In this document: positions 1 through 11,000 of the stretch, piece after piece | How positions within the stretch are numbered: the first letter of the stretch is position 1 | Layout: each line of letters starts with the position of its first letter | Assembly: GCA_903944255.1 (NCBI GenBank) | Contig: CAJARE010000267.1 | Coordinates: 1 to 39,515, forward strand | DNA length: 39,515 bases | Reading direction: 5' to 3' | Source of the DNA: an uncultured beta proteobacterium | GTDB lineage: Bacteria; Pseudomonadota; Gammaproteobacteria; Burkholderiales; Burkholderiaceae | Made by a program: the position numbers and the translations under genes | The notes under the pieces: generated by a model | Told to the model about the DNA's origin: nothing | Databases searched by the model: none | Seen by the model: only the letters and a program-made list of their open reading frames with translations

Positions 1-3000
1 AGCTAAGTACTTGGAAAGAAAGCCATGGAAATTCAAGAGATACACTTAGCAAGAAGCTGGATAAGGCCTCTAAGGATAGAGAAGAACTTACTGCTGGAAA
101 AACCAGCTGAATTAGCTTAGGTGAAGTTGATTTCGGCAGTATTTTAGTCAGGACTTGTAATTGCTTTAATATGCACTCAGCATAAAAAGCAAACTTTACG
201 TCATGACTATTTTCCACACACTTAGGGAGAGAGATGCATTTCCAACTTGTTAGTTTTGAATTTAAGGTAACGGCATCTATCTCATCAATATCAGAAAGCC
301 AAACAATGATTTCATCAAAATTATCTTCTTCTAATTTTGCGCCATTTGAAAGATAGTATTTCGACCAATAAGGTTCAAATAACTGGGTCTGATTTGAAAC
401 ATCTGGCTCATAGGTACGCGTAGCAAAACCTAGCAAGAGCATAGTTAATGAACCTTGTTCATCCATCAATGTAAGATCTAGCGTACGTACCCTATTATTA
501 GAACTCTCCACTTGAGAATTTTTAATATGAACCCACATATTTCTTGAGCATTCCCCAAGCAGACGAATACTTTCAATAGCGAACGGTAATGCTGCCAACT
601 CCTTGCTTTCACCTTTATCGTCTAATGTCATTCCTACTGCAGCTTGGAATGCACCATCCAAAAGACTCGGGTGCAACCCAAAGGCTTCAGGAAAGCCTGG
701 CAAGTGGGAAGGAAGATGTAATTTGGCTAATACCTGAGGATTGCCATTTTCATCTTTTGCAACGGCTAAGGACTCAATTGCCTGATGACCAGGTCCATAA
801 TTGATCCCAAGAGTCTTAAAGGTGCTATAGATATCATCAGCAGAAAATATCCGCGGATTCATATCATAGAACTTTTGAATACTTTGGACTGGGTAAATAC
901 CTGCCTTAATTTGAATAGAAACTAAATCTGGGGCACCATCCTTAGTAATGCGAGCTTGGGCATAAACGTTAGAAACACCATCATTACCTATACTACTTAC
1001 CTCAATGCGGACTGGTAGGTCATCGCTATCAACCACTTTTGTTAAACGCACTACACATGGTCCCTTTACCTTAAGAGGCTTTAGCCATACAACTTGCCCT
1101 ATGTGGAATGAGGTTCCAAAGTATTGTGTTGCAGCGATACGAATTAATTCCAGATAAAGAACTCCAGGCATAACTGGTTCATTACCGATGCAATGATCTA
1201 CGATAAAAAATTCTGTGCCCGTTAAATCAATCTCTAGAATATTTTCATCAATTTTACGCAGTAAAAAAGAGGAGTTATTATTGTTATTAACAGTTTTGAT
1301 GAGTGGATTAGGGCCTTCTTGCTCAAGCCAAAATCTTTTTCCCTCAAAGGGATAAGTTGGTAGCCATATTCTTTTGCGTTCGCCAATAAGGGAAAGAGAG
1401 GGCCATTGAATAGGCTCGCCAAGCACCCACTGAGAAGCTACTTCTTGGGCAGTTCCGGCAATCTCTTTTATGCCACTAGTTTTGCGATTAACAACGCCTT
1501 CGAGAGCTTGCGAACTATCTCCATCTAAATAGGCATTCAATTGGCTAATAAGATCAAAGCCATCTTGAACAATGAAAGCCAGGCGATAGCGCATTGAGTC
1601 TCTTCCAACCTGGAGGGTAAAAGCAATATCAGCTAATTGATCATCACTTATCTCATCAAAACCTGTCAAATGTACTTGTAAATTTTTTACTATTTTATTG
1701 AGTGCTGACTCAGTTCTAGCAGAAAGTGGAACAATATAGGGTTTGTTCATATTAGATGAGTGGCCAACATAGTCTTCTTGAGGGGCTCTGTATTCCTCAA
1801 GCACTAAGTGCGCATTTGCACCACCCGCCCCAAACGAGCTCAATCCAGCTCTCCTGGGAACCTCCAATCCATCAATGATAGGGCGATCCCATTTTCGAGG
1901 TTTATCAAGCAGATAGAATGGACTATTTAATAAATCAATTAATTGATTTGGTTTCGAACAGTGTAAGCTTTGATACATTAATCCATGCTTCATCGATAAT
2001 AGAATTTTAATTATTCCAGCGACGCCTGCCGCTGTTTCAGCATGACCTATATTGGACTTCACTGATCCAATTCCGCAGTGCGGAATTATTGGACTTTTAT
2101 ACCCATGTTCACGATACAGTTCCTCAAAAGATTTTTTTAAACCATCTATTTCAATAGGATCACCTAAAGAGGTTCCTGTACCATGACATTCAATCATCGA
2201 TATTGAACGGGGATCAAAGCCGGCTTGACGATGAGCCTCAACTATCAATTGAGCCTGTGCCTTTGCGTTTGGAGCAGTTAATGAAGTAGCGCTTCCGCCA
2301 TGATTTTCAGAGGATCCTCTAATAACTCCCAATATAGAATCGCCATCACGCTCTGCATGATCAAGACGCTTCAGCAGTATTGCTCCCACTCCATCTGCAC
2401 GTGCATAACCATTCGCATCCTCTGAAAATGTTTTACATCTTCCATCAATACTGAGCATGCCTACTTTAGAAAACATAATATGTTGATCCGGCGTCAAAAT
2501 AAGATTTGAACCGCCTGCAATTGCCATCTCACAACCTTCATGACGAATACTCATTACTGCTCGATGAATAGCTACTAGAGAGCTAGAACATGCAGTATCA
2601 ATCACTTGACTTGGACCACTTATATCAAGCATATAAGAAAGACGATTCGGGCAAAAAACATGCCCAAGCCCTGTCATCTGCATAGCATCCATTAATCCAC
2701 TGCGATTAACTAAATTGGTGTAATCCTGTAAATTAATACCCAGGAAAATTCCGATCTTTTTTCCGGATAGGGAGGAAGGGGCATAACCAGCACCTTCTAT
2801 CAAATTCCATACACATTCTATAAATACTCGATGTTGGGGATCTATTAACTCTGCCTCCTTGGGGGAGATAGAGAAAAAAGATGCATCAAAATGATCATGC
2901 CCTGGTATAAAACCACCGAACTTAACATCAGTGAAGGCCCCTTTTTTAGGGTCACCATCGACGCTCTTCCAGTTCCAACGGTCTGGTGGAATTTCTTCAA

Positions 3001-3742
3001 TGCAATCATCTCCGTTACGTAGATGTTGCTCAAAAGTATGCAAATTAATGCTTTTAGAAAACTTTCCTTCCATTGAAATTATTGCTATAGGCATTGAAGC
3101 AAGCTTAGAAGCTTTTTTATCACCCTCTTGTGAATTCAAGGCACTTGAGAGATCATTAGATTGAATATTTTTACTATTAATAGCGCGATGACGACTCAAC
3201 CATTTAGCCGCGCTAGAATTATTAATAATGCCCTCAGGAGTAGCGCTATCAGCTAGTGCGCCAGTACCTTTAGTATTAAGCTGCAATTTGTCTGTAAAAT
3301 TATTTTTTATGTAATGTGATTCAATCTCTTTGCTATAACGGGAACTCAAAATAGCTATAAGCTCTTCATAGTTTTTTGCTTCAAAAAAAGTTGTAGGGGC
3401 AATAGAGACTTTTAAAAATCTTGATATTTGAACCATTAGTTCTGTAATAGCAATTGAATCAACGCCATAGCTAGATAAACTTACTGTAGGATCTATTTGA
3501 CTCAAAGGCATCTTTAAAACTTTTGAGACAATACTTAAAATATCGCTCTCAAGGCGCTGTGTATTAATGTTCTCCGGCTGCGTTACATCAAATCCAACTG
3601 GTGAATTATTAGTTTTTAAAACTTGGGAATGGATATTTGCCAGAACACGGAGCTCCTGATCAATTAAATCAGACATCTTTGACTCTAATGATCCATTTAA
3701 GTTGGATGCCTCCAACTTGGATTGATCTTGACTATTTGTCAT
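1..3742 (-). CDS. trans-AT polyketide synthase, 5' part of gene (ACP-KS-DH, probably continuing into KR); truncated by the window edge
   Basis: Frame open from ATG at 3742 (MTNSQDQSKLEASN...) to the window edge, so absent from the ORF track. Contains ACP motif SSYGVDSIAITEL, KS motifs DTACSSSLVAIHRA / IECHGTGTSLGDP / KSNIGHAE, and DH motifs VDHCIGNEPVMPGVLYLE and LHPSLLDGAFQ. ATG lies 2 nt after the TAA of the flavin monooxygenase gene. Confidence 0.95.
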   Translation of the reverse strand, partial: MTNSQDQSKLEASNLNGSLESKMSDLIDQELRVLANIHSQVLKTNNSPVGFDVTQPENINTQRLESDILSIVSKVLKMPLSQIDPTVSLSSYGVDSIAITELMVQISRFLKVSIAPTTFFEAKNYEELIAILSSRYSKEIESHYIKNNFTDKLQLNTKGTGALADSATPEGIINNSSAAKWLSRHRAINSKNIQSNDLSSALNSQEGDKKASKLASMPIAIISMEGKFSKSINLHTFEQHLRNGDDCIEEIPPDRWNWKSVDGDPKKGAFTDVKFGGFIPGHDHFDASFFSISPKEAELIDPQHRVFIECVWNLIEGAGYAPSSLSGKKIGIFLGINLQDYTNLVNRSGLMDAMQMTGLGHVFCPNRLSYMLDISGPSQVIDTACSSSLVAIHRAVMSIRHEGCEMAIAGGSNLILTPDQHIMFSKVGMLSIDGRCKTFSEDANGYARADGVGAILLKRLDHAERDGDSILGVIRGSSENHGGSATSLTAPNAKAQAQLIVEAHRQAGFDPRSISMIECHGTGTSLGDPIEIDGLKKSFEELYREHGYKSPIIPHCGIGSVKSNIGHAETAAGVAGIIKILLSMKHGLMYQSLHCSKPNQLIDLLNSPFYLLDKPRKWDRPIIDGLEVPRRAGLSSFGAGGANAHLVLEEYRAPQEDYVGHSSNMNKPYIVPLSARTESALNKIVKNLQVHLTGFDEISDDQLADIAFTLQVGRDSMRYRLAFIVQDGFDLISQLNAYLDGDSSQALEGVVNRKTSGIKEIAGTAQEVASQWVLGEPIQWPSLSLIGERKRIWLPTYPFEGKRFWLEQEGPNPLIKTVNNNNNSSFLLRKIDENILEIDLTGTEFFIVDHCIGNEPVMPGVLYLELIRIAATQYFGTSFHIGQVVWLKPLKVKGPCVVRLTKVVDSDDLPVRIEVSSIGNDGVSNVYAQARITKDGAPDLVSIQIKAGIYPVQSIQKFYDMNPRIFSADDIYSTFKTLGINYGPGHQAIESLAVAKDENGNPQVLAKLHLPSHLPGFPEAFGLHPSLLDGAFQAAVGMTLDDKGESKELAALPFAIESIRLLGECSRNMWVHIKNSQVESSNNRVRTLDLTLMDEQGSLTMLLLGFATRTYEPDVSNQTQLFEPYWSKYYLSNGAKLEEDNFDEIIVWLSDIDEIDAVTLNSKLTSWKCISLPKCVENSHDVKFAFYAECILKQLQVLTKILPKSTSPKLIQLVFPAVSSSLSLEALSSFLLSVSLEFPWLSFQVLS
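495..1250 (-). other. PKS domain DH7
   Basis: IVDHCIGNEPVMPGVLYLELI and LHPSLLDGAFQ. Confidence 0.82.
1795..3095 (-). other. PKS domain KS7
   Basis: DTACSSSLVAIHRA, IECHGTGTSLGDP, KSNIGHAETAAG. Confidence 0.94.
3360..3560 (-). other. ACP at the N-terminus of the second PKS
   Basis: VSLSSYGVDSIAITELMVQISRF. Confidence 0.88.
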
Positions 3743-3744
3743 AA

Positions 3745-5064
3745 TTAGACTCTTGCACTTTCAGACACTTCATCCAGCATATCTCTGTACTTACGCATTT
3801 GTGCAAGTAACTTCCAAAGATCGGCTTCCCATAAATGTCGATGTGATTTCACAAAGTAATTTTGTCCAATATCAGGCACATCATTTCGTTTTGCATTTAG
3901 AAATTTCTTTAGCCCATCAGTTTGACCAAAATAAGCACGCGTATAACTCACAACATAAGAGCCCTGCGTCTTCAAACCGTCACCAAGACCACCAGCTGCA
4001 TTAATGAAACCCATAAATAAGAGATTATCCAGATTGCGCGGAGTTGAATGCAAGAATAAATCTGGAATAGCAGAAGACCATTCTAGTAAAGCAGAATCAA
4101 TAAAAGGAAAATCTCTGTCGTAACCTGTCGCATAGATAACTACATCTACCTTTTCCTTGGAGCCATCCTTAAACCATATTTGCTTATCGTCAAATCGAGA
4201 AACTTCCCCTTTCGGGACAATATCCCCATGTCCAATGTAGTAAAGAATTTGAGAATTCATAATGGGGTGTGCGGCATCTAGTGGATAGTCTGGTCGCAAA
4301 AGTCCATAGTCTTGGCCATCAAAACCAGCCAAACGGAATACCTGCTCAATATAGGCTAAAGTTTCTGCTTTGCTAGAAAATTTACCTCCCAATTCCATCA
4401 TCCACTGCGGAGTTGGTTTGCCCCCAATAAACTTTGGTTGATAATAATAGCCACGACGAGTACTATGAAAAACTGCACTGCCGTGATGTACTGCGTCTAC
4501 GGCAATATCGCAACCTGAATTTCCCGCTCCAATGACTAGGACTCTCTTTTGCTTGAGCTGATTTGGAGACTTATATTGACAAGTATGAAATATATCGCCG
4601 CTAAATTGACCGGGGATAGCAAAATCCGGATATCGCGGTTTACGTTGTAATCCATTACAAATAACAACTAATCCATATATTTCTTTTTTTCCATTTTCAG
4701 TAATAATTTGCCAGTTTCCATCCATTGGCTTAAGTGATATTACTCGAGAGTTAAAATAGGTATGATCATATATCCCATAATGAAGAGCATATGCACGAAT
4801 ATATTCAAGCATCTTGTCATGCCGTGGATATTGGGCATAGCTTTCAGGCATTGGGAAATCAGGTATTTGCGTATTAAATTTTGGTGATATCAAATGTAAA
4901 CTTGGGTAGGTTCTCCCACACTCAGCCGAGCTATTCCATACGCCGCCAAAATCATCTTCGGACTCATATAAATCAAAAGCAATCCCTGCCTCTTTAAGCT
5001 CGCGTCCAACTCCTATTCCAGTAGGGCCGCCGCCTATGATTGCTACTTTTTTAAGAATATTCAT
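3745..5064 (-). CDS. flavin-dependent monooxygenase (FMO/Baeyer-Villiger-like) of the type found in trans-AT PKS clusters
   Basis: N-terminal FAD-binding motif VAIIGGGPTGIGVGRELKEAGIAFDLYE, second dinucleotide motif VLVIGAGNSGCDIAVDA, FMO-like motif FSGDIFHTCQY. Lies between two PKS genes in an apparent operon. Confidence 0.92.
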   Translation of the reverse strand: MNILKKVAIIGGGPTGIGVGRELKEAGIAFDLYESEDDFGGVWNSSAECGRTYPSLHLISPKFNTQIPDFPMPESYAQYPRHDKMLEYIRAYALHYGIYDHTYFNSRVISLKPMDGNWQIITENGKKEIYGLVVICNGLQRKPRYPDFAIPGQFSGDIFHTCQYKSPNQLKQKRVLVIGAGNSGCDIAVDAVHHGSAVFHSTRRGYYYQPKFIGGKPTPQWMMELGGKFSSKAETLAYIEQVFRLAGFDGQDYGLLRPDYPLDAAHPIMNSQILYYIGHGDIVPKGEVSRFDDKQIWFKDGSKEKVDVVIYATGYDRDFPFIDSALLEWSSAIPDLFLHSTPRNLDNLLFMGFINAAGGLGDGLKTQGSYVVSYTRAYFGQTDGLKKFLNAKRNDVPDIGQNYFVKSHRHLWEADLWKLLAQMRKYRDMLDEVSESARV

Positions 5065-5073
5065 GGAATTTTT

Positions 5074-8000
5074 CTACTGAAGTCTAATTTGCGAGAGATT
5101 GCTATAGTCTTCAGCCATTAAGCCATCCAAAACTAATTTTGGCTTACCATCAGAATCAAATATCTCTATATTTACTGATCGATTTGCACTGTTTGACCAA
5201 ACTCGAATAATGAAATCATCTGGCAAAGGTCCATCTTGCTGAATTGAATTCAACATGAATGGAAAATGAGTTGCTAATTTCTTATTTTTATTCTGTACAG
5301 TTTCAATACTTTCTATATCTATACATTCCATCATATAAAAAGAATATAAATCCCAAATGAAATTAAGAGGGAGTGATGGGGCTATCTTAGTAGTCCGATC
5401 TTTTTGACTAACCCGAGCTATAAGTTGCAGTTCATTAAGTAAAACACTACTAATATCGAAATTCATTAGAGTTTCGCGCTTAGAAAATTTAATGAATTTT
5501 TTTGTTATATCGGTAGCAGAAAGATTTTCCTTCAAGTCAAATTCTGCAGGCCAGTATCCTTCATTAAAATCGAGTATTACTTCACCTACATGGTAGGCTA
5601 CTGTTTCATCTCCATCTGCTGAAATATGGTAAATCAAACCATGCTCATCAGATTCAATCACGACCTGCAATTCACGAGCATGCCCGTTAATTGCTACCGG
5701 GCTACCCCAAACTAAGTTCTTTAAACCAACCACCTTTTTAGTAGTTGCTTTTTCTGCAGCGGCTAGGGCCATCGCCGGATAGAAGAATCCTGGTAGTAAT
5801 TTTTCACCATCAATTTCATATCGATTCAACCAGGACTCAGATCCGTTTAAGGTTTTTGAAGAGTTACTAAACTGAGGCATCACATGTATTTCTTCGACTA
5901 TCTGAGGCGAAGAAATTTGTAAAGAATCTTCAGCATCAATCCAATGTCGAGTTCTTGCAAAGGGATAGCCAGGCAAACCAATGCGTCTGTGTAGACAAGC
6001 ATCCTGTAGCTTCATCCAATTAATTTTTACTCCCGATACCCATAATTGAGAAATTTTTTCCACACTATTAGAGGCGAACCATGACTCCAACAGCAAAGCA
6101 ATGTCTTCATCATTACTAAATAGAGCAGAGATTGGTTTGCCTTCTGCTTCTAAGTAAATATCATTATTAAATTGTGATTGAATAATCCGAGATAGCTTCT
6201 CTAATAAATCTTCTCTGCTATTAAATACAAAAGAAATTCTTGCATCGTAAACTTGCCTAGCAACTTGTAGCGTGTGCGCTAGATTTCCAAGGCTAATATC
6301 AAACTTAGATTCAACAAAATTTTTGATAGAGAACACATAATCAATCAACTGTTCTTTTGTTTTTGCAGAAAGAACAAAAATATACTTACTTATTAATGGT
6401 AATTTATTTTCAGTATGCAAATTAGTATCAACTGATTGACCTTCTTCAAGGACCAGATGTGCATTAGTTCCACTAAATCCAAATGCACTAATTGCAGCAC
6501 GCCTAGGTGTAGAGCTAACTTTATCCCAATTTTTTAACTCTTGATTTATGTAAAATGGGGTGTTATCCAACTGAATATGGCTATTCTGTACTTTGAAATT
6601 TGCGCTTGGGGGTAGCTTTTGATATTCCAAAGCTAGCAATGCTTTAAGAACGCCGGCGATACCCGCGCTCGCGAGCAAATGGCCAACATTAGCCTTTACT
6701 GAACCAATAGCGCAATAGCTTTGCTTCTCTGAAAGAACACCAAAAACTTCACTTAATCCTTCAATCTCAATAGGATCACCAAGCGCTGTACCGGTCCCAT
6801 GCGCTTCAATTAGGCTAATTGTGGCGGGATCAATGGAGAATTTATTATAAATATCCCCAATTAAACGACTCTGTGCCTGTGGATTTGGCGCAGTAATGCC
6901 GTTTGTTTTGCCGTCTTGATTGACACCCCAGCCTCGGATAATTCCACGGATCGGATCTCCATCTCGTTCAGCATCGGCCAAACGTTTTAGCAGCACAACA
7001 CCAATACCTTCGCCAGGCACAAAACCATTAGCCCTGCTATCAAAAGCGAAACAACGTCCTTCAGGAGATAGCATACCCACTTTTGAAGTGTCAATATGCA
7101 TATCAGGCCCAATCAATATACATGCACCTCCAGCTATGGCAAGATCAACTTCGCCGAGCAAAAGACTATTACATGCCTGAGTAACTGCAACAAGAGAACT
7201 TGAGCATGCGGTATCAATAGAAATACATGGGCCGTGAAGATCTAAAATATAAGCAATTCGCGCAGCCAAAATAGAGCCAGAGCTTCCTATTAAGCTATAA
7301 GCATTTCGCGCTTTAACTAGTTCAGAATAACCACTATTTCCGCTGGCTACAAAAACGCCACATTGGGAACCTGCTAATTCTGAGGGTAAAATAGCAGCGT
7401 TCTCAATTACATGCCAGGCATGCTGAAGAAATAAACGCTGCTGTGGATCCATCAACTCTGCTTCACGTGGATTGATGTTGAAGAAATCAGCATCAAATCT
7501 ATCAATATCATCGATGCTACCCATCCACTTAGAATAAGATTTTTCTAGTGCAGTTGGATCAGAATCATAGTATTTAGAAACATCCCATCGATCAAATGGA
7601 ACCTCCTCAATGCAATCTCGTCCAGAGCTAATATTTTTCCAGAAATCTACAAGATTTAAGGCTTTGGGAAACCTCCCCGAGGCACCAATGATAGCAATGG
7701 CATCTGAAGACTCACGATTTATAAATTTCGGCAATGATTTGTGTCTATTCAAATCCTCAGGTTCAAATTTTTCTTGGGTATTGATACTCTTAAGTTCAGA
7801 ATCTAACTCTAACAATGCATTGAACTTTTCGGCTTGTATTGTTTCATGAGTATTCTGATTAGTGAGTGCATCATCACGCAATAAGAGCGAATTATTTTTG
7901 ATCAGCGTTTTAATATGTTCTGCAAGTACATTTACTGTTGGATGCATATAGACAACTGTTGCTGGCAGACTAATGTCAAATATTGAATTTATTTTTCTTA

Positions 8001-11000
8001 CCCAAATCAGTGCCAAAATAGAATCAAGACCTAGATCTAAAAATGTAGATTGAGCACGAATCTCAGTAGAATCAATCATGAGTTCGCTTGCCAAGGATTT
8101 AACTAATTCATCTCGAATCCATTCGGTAGCATCAAGTTTGCCTAAGAAAGAATTAATAGGAGCTTCATATGAAATATTAGACTCTGTGTTTGATAGAAAA
8201 CCCAGATTTACTTCTTCAGCCACCAAATTGACAGACAAATCCTTAATATGAGCAATAAATGCACCTACTGTAGGATGTCTATATACAACTGTTGCGGGTA
8301 AATTTAAATCAAATATATGATTTATTTTTCTTATCCAAGTTACGGCTAGTATTGAGTCTAGTCCAAGCGCAAGAAACCCAGATGCATCTGAAATTTCTGA
8401 AACATCAATCATTAATTCTTCGGCCAATGTCGAAAGCAACTTAGAGCGAACATCCAAGGGGTCGCTCTTATTAACATTCCTACTAGAACTTCTTGGTTTA
8501 GCTAAAGACAGATCAGCATTAATGCTTACTGAAGCGCCTTCAGAAAAATGTTGATTAATTTTTTCTAATACCTTCCTATTTCCAATGAAGGTTTTTTCAT
8601 GCATAGATAACTCTTTTACAAATATCTCTTCAAGACGCGCTGAAATTAAACGTCTTTTACCAGCTTTTTGAAAAATAAGCTCTTCACGCGAAGATCGAGC
8701 TAACTGGTGAGCTCGCTTAAGAGCTTGTGTTAGAACTTCCGCCCCTGGTATTGCAGTTATGCCAACGCCCCGTTCTAATAGAGTGTGCCCTCTATACTCT
8801 GCTGCAGTAAATAATATTTCTCTACCTAAATGATCACCCAGTCGTTCTGGAAAGATGAATGTTGCGCCTGCGCCAGGAGTAAAACCAAACCGCATGTAAT
8901 TACTGTGATAGATACTCTCTAAACTAAACAATGTTTCATCACAAAACATGCCCAACGACCAGCCAGCCCCAATAGCATGTCCTTGCATTGCCGCAATAAC
9001 TGGTAATTCACATTCAATTGGAAGCGTATAGACTTTTAAATCTGTAAATTTAGATTTTCCACTTTGAAGGCTTTCCAAGCCCTCATGAGTTCCACCACAA
9101 GCAAAATAAGCTCCATATCCAGTAAGTACCAATACTTTTAATTCTGGCATTTGAGATATACGTTCAAAAACTTCTATCAAACCATTCATTAATGCATCGT
9201 TAAATGAATTTTTCTGCTTTTCCTCGCGCATATGAATCACTGCAACTCCATCATCAAAAACTTCTAGCCTAACAACGGTTGTCTTTAATGAAATATCCTG
9301 GCGATGCTCCGGATTAGATGTTAACTTCTCTAAAGGAATCGAAAGAGGGGTCATTTTTAAATCAAGAAACTCAAATGAGTTTTTCCTCATATGCTGCTTC
9401 AATAGAACCAGAGACAATCGAGGAATAGCAACTAAATGATGAATGATCTCAAGTGCATAATCACTCATTTGATTTTGATCAACTGCAATCATCCCCGTTC
9501 TACAGGACTGGCATTCTAGACCAGTCATGAAGGTACTATTTCCTAAGATTCTCTTTGCAATATTGACATCTAAGTACCGTTGAAAAAATTCGAAATCTTC
9601 AGTTATGTCTAACGGAGGAAAGCCATATTGTCCATGGCTATCTAATATTACAAAATCGCAGAGCAATAGAAACATTAATCCTCTGCCTGATGCCCCACCC
9701 TTAACAGCTGCAACAATTGGAATTGAACATTCGAAGGTAAGTTTAGGTAATCTATTTTCAATTACCGAAAAATGGCTAGAATCATTCCATGGGGAATTAG
9801 CGTTGATGAAAACAGCTTTAATAGCTTCGTTCCGACCTGCAATTTCCAATTCCCTAACAAGCGCCTCTTGAAATTCTGCAGACCAAGAGCCATCAGTGAT
9901 CAGGTGTCGAATGCCCTCACGGTCAGGGGCCCTGGATATTGAAAATAACCCCCTACCTTCATCAGACTCCTGAATGGGTTGCAATAGCACTTTTTTTCTT
10001 ACTAACTCAGTCGATGTGTTTTCTAAGCTTGATTGTTTCAAATCTAGATAAATATTTTGATTTCTTGAATTTTTATCACCTTGTTTGATAATTGGAAAAA
10101 AATCATTAACGGGGACGTCCCCACCTACCCAATAACGATCCGACTTAAAAGGATATGTTGGGAGAGCTAATCGCCGATGCTTGGATTGATCGAATTGCAA
10201 ATCTAATCTAGCTTTGCTACCCCTCAAAAAGAGTTCACTCAACTGCTTCAAGCAGTTTAAATATTCTTCATTCTCTAGAAGCGTGTAGTTACGTACTGTC
10301 TGAATGATAGTATTTGCACTCTCGAGATCTGATGGCTCTTCATCTAATTCAGACTCAATCAATCTCATCTCTACGCCAGATGCAGAACCATTATTAAGCC
10401 ATTGATATAATTTGGTACGTAAGTCATCAAGACTTGTCACTACTATTGCAAGTCTATGAGAAAGGGGCCGCCGACCAGCGAGCAATGTAAATGCAAGATC
10501 TGCACAGTTAGATACCTGAGTAAGCTCTAAAAACTCAAGTAAATCTTTAGCGTACTGCTTAAGTTGTGCCTCACTCCGTGTTGAGAGTGCTATTAAATAG
10601 GCAGGACGGAGATTCTCATGGGCCTCTAATGGTGGTGGCTCTTGAATAACAAGATGTGCATTTGTACCACTAAATCCAAATGAGCTAATTGCAGCAAGTC
10701 GATTAGCCTCAGATGATGGGGCCCACTCAATCGGCTTATCGTTTAGATAAAAAGCACTATTTTCCAGGTGTATAGCAGGATTAAGGCCATCCAAATGAAT
10801 TGTAGGCGGAATTCGTTCATGCTTAATGGCTAGCAATACTTTAATTAAACCTGTAATGCCAGCCGCAGTAGTGGCATGACCTAAGTTTGATTTTACTGAC
10901 CCAAGAGCACAATAATGCTTATGTGAAGAGCTAGATGTATACACTCTATCCAGAGCTGAAAATTCAATTGGGTCCCCTAAAGGGGTGCCGGTTCCGTGAG

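Noticed and set aside
7900-8465. Tandem similar segments as a possible DNA repeat element
   Set aside because: Explained by two paralogous ACP domains, not a mobile or satellite repeat.
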